The notes beneath the pieces are model-generated. The model had not been told where the DNA came from. It ran no database searches and worked only from the letters and a program-made list of their open reading frames with translations. Below are positions 63,852 through 64,000 of a DNA stretch of 64,000 nt, one piece after another (positions within the stretch are counted from its first letter, which is position 1; every line of letters begins with the position of its first letter). Origin of the DNA: Streptomyces showdoensis (GTDB lineage: Bacteria; Actinomycetota; Actinomycetes; Streptomycetales; Streptomycetaceae); contig NZ_BAAAXG010000026.1 in assembly GCF_039535475.1 (NCBI RefSeq), forward strand, positions 3,219,501-3,283,500, in the 5' to 3' direction. Made by a program: the position numbers and the translations under genes.

Positions 63852-64000
63852 TCAGGACAGGAGCAGGAAGAGGGCCAGCGCCACCACGAGCGAGTCGATG
63901 CGGTCCAGCAGGCCGCCCGAGCCGGGGAGCCAGTGGCCCGCGTCCTTCGCCCGGGCGCCCCGCTTGACCATCGACTCCAGCAGGTCCCCGAGCGGGCCGC
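63852..64000 (-). CDS. cdsA: Phosphatidate cytidylyltransferase, C-terminal end (partial)
   Basis: The last 48 residues are visible: [20 protein letters not shown], then [18 protein letters not shown] and a hydrophobic tail. This is the CdsA signature (S-x-x-GD-x-x-ES-x-x-KR...KD...PGHGG-x-x-DR-x-DS), with His of the GHGG box replaced by Ser. The enzyme makes CDP-diacylglycerol from phosphatidate and CTP in the membrane. It is core chromosomal DNA and so marks the host side of the junction. Confidence 0.9.
   Translation of the reverse strand, partial: GPLGDLLESMVKRGARAKDAGHWLPGSGGLLDRIDSLVVALALFLLLS

Overview
The window is high-GC actinobacterial DNA, almost certainly from a Streptomyces chromosome. 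Support for this comes from heavy GTG start usage, Streptomyces-type small families (DUF6221-, DUF6233- and DUF6197-like), near-leaderless promoters, and the C-terminal end of a CdsA phosphatidate cytidylyltransferase at the right edge (63852-64000). About 59 kb (roughly 2.1-61.5 kb) is an integrated temperate siphovirus whose genes mostly read leftward.

Layout, left to right. 0-2.1 kb: small accessory genes of uncertain ownership. 2.1-3.7 kb: a first tyrosine recombinase and a divergent small gene separated by an operator-like inverted repeat. 3.7-5.9 kb: lysis cassette. 5.9-25 kb: a complete HK97-type head and long non-contractile tail module (TerS, TerL, portal, MuF, scaffold, capsid, connectors, tail tube, frameshifted chaperones, tape measure, tail tip), interrupted by a GT4 glycosyltransferase between capsid and connector. 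25-30.6 kb: HNH endonuclease near the terminase, a sugar-nucleotide epimerase, methyltransferase and GT-A glycosyltransferase cluster, a collagen-like fibre and a secreted GH43-like protein. 30.7-41.9 kb: a block that looks like the transfer region of a Streptomyces conjugative plasmid or AICE (TraB/FtsK translocase, multi-pass Spd-like protein, many small ORFs, and a divergent operon of HTH-Nudix, Nudix and a GIY-YIG/GntR fusion). 41.9-59 kb: a long, translationally coupled early operon (Zn-ribbon and HNH proteins, DnaB, DnaC-like loader, replication initiator with internal repeats, RecT, YqaJ exonuclease, DnaN-like clamp, Xis-like and Cro-like proteins). 59.2-61.4 kb: a divergent repressor-like gene and a second tyrosine integrase. 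61.5 kb: the 3' end of a tRNA gene, the likely right attachment site. A decayed second copy of that tRNA end lies 885 bp further out. 62.4-64 kb: chromosomal flank with a frameshifted serine-hydrolase pseudogene and cdsA.

How it fits together. The right-hand switch (59.0-59.2 kb) appears to control the leftward early operon. DnaB, the loader and the initiator would recruit host polymerase, since no phage DNA polymerase is visible. RecT and YqaJ would provide recombination. Packaging is probably of the cos/HNH type. The central transfer-like block is the most unusual part: it would give one element both a virion pathway and a plasmid-style dsDNA translocation pathway. Its function here is inference. 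No left attachment site (a complete tRNA) was found, so the left boundary probably lies outside the window.
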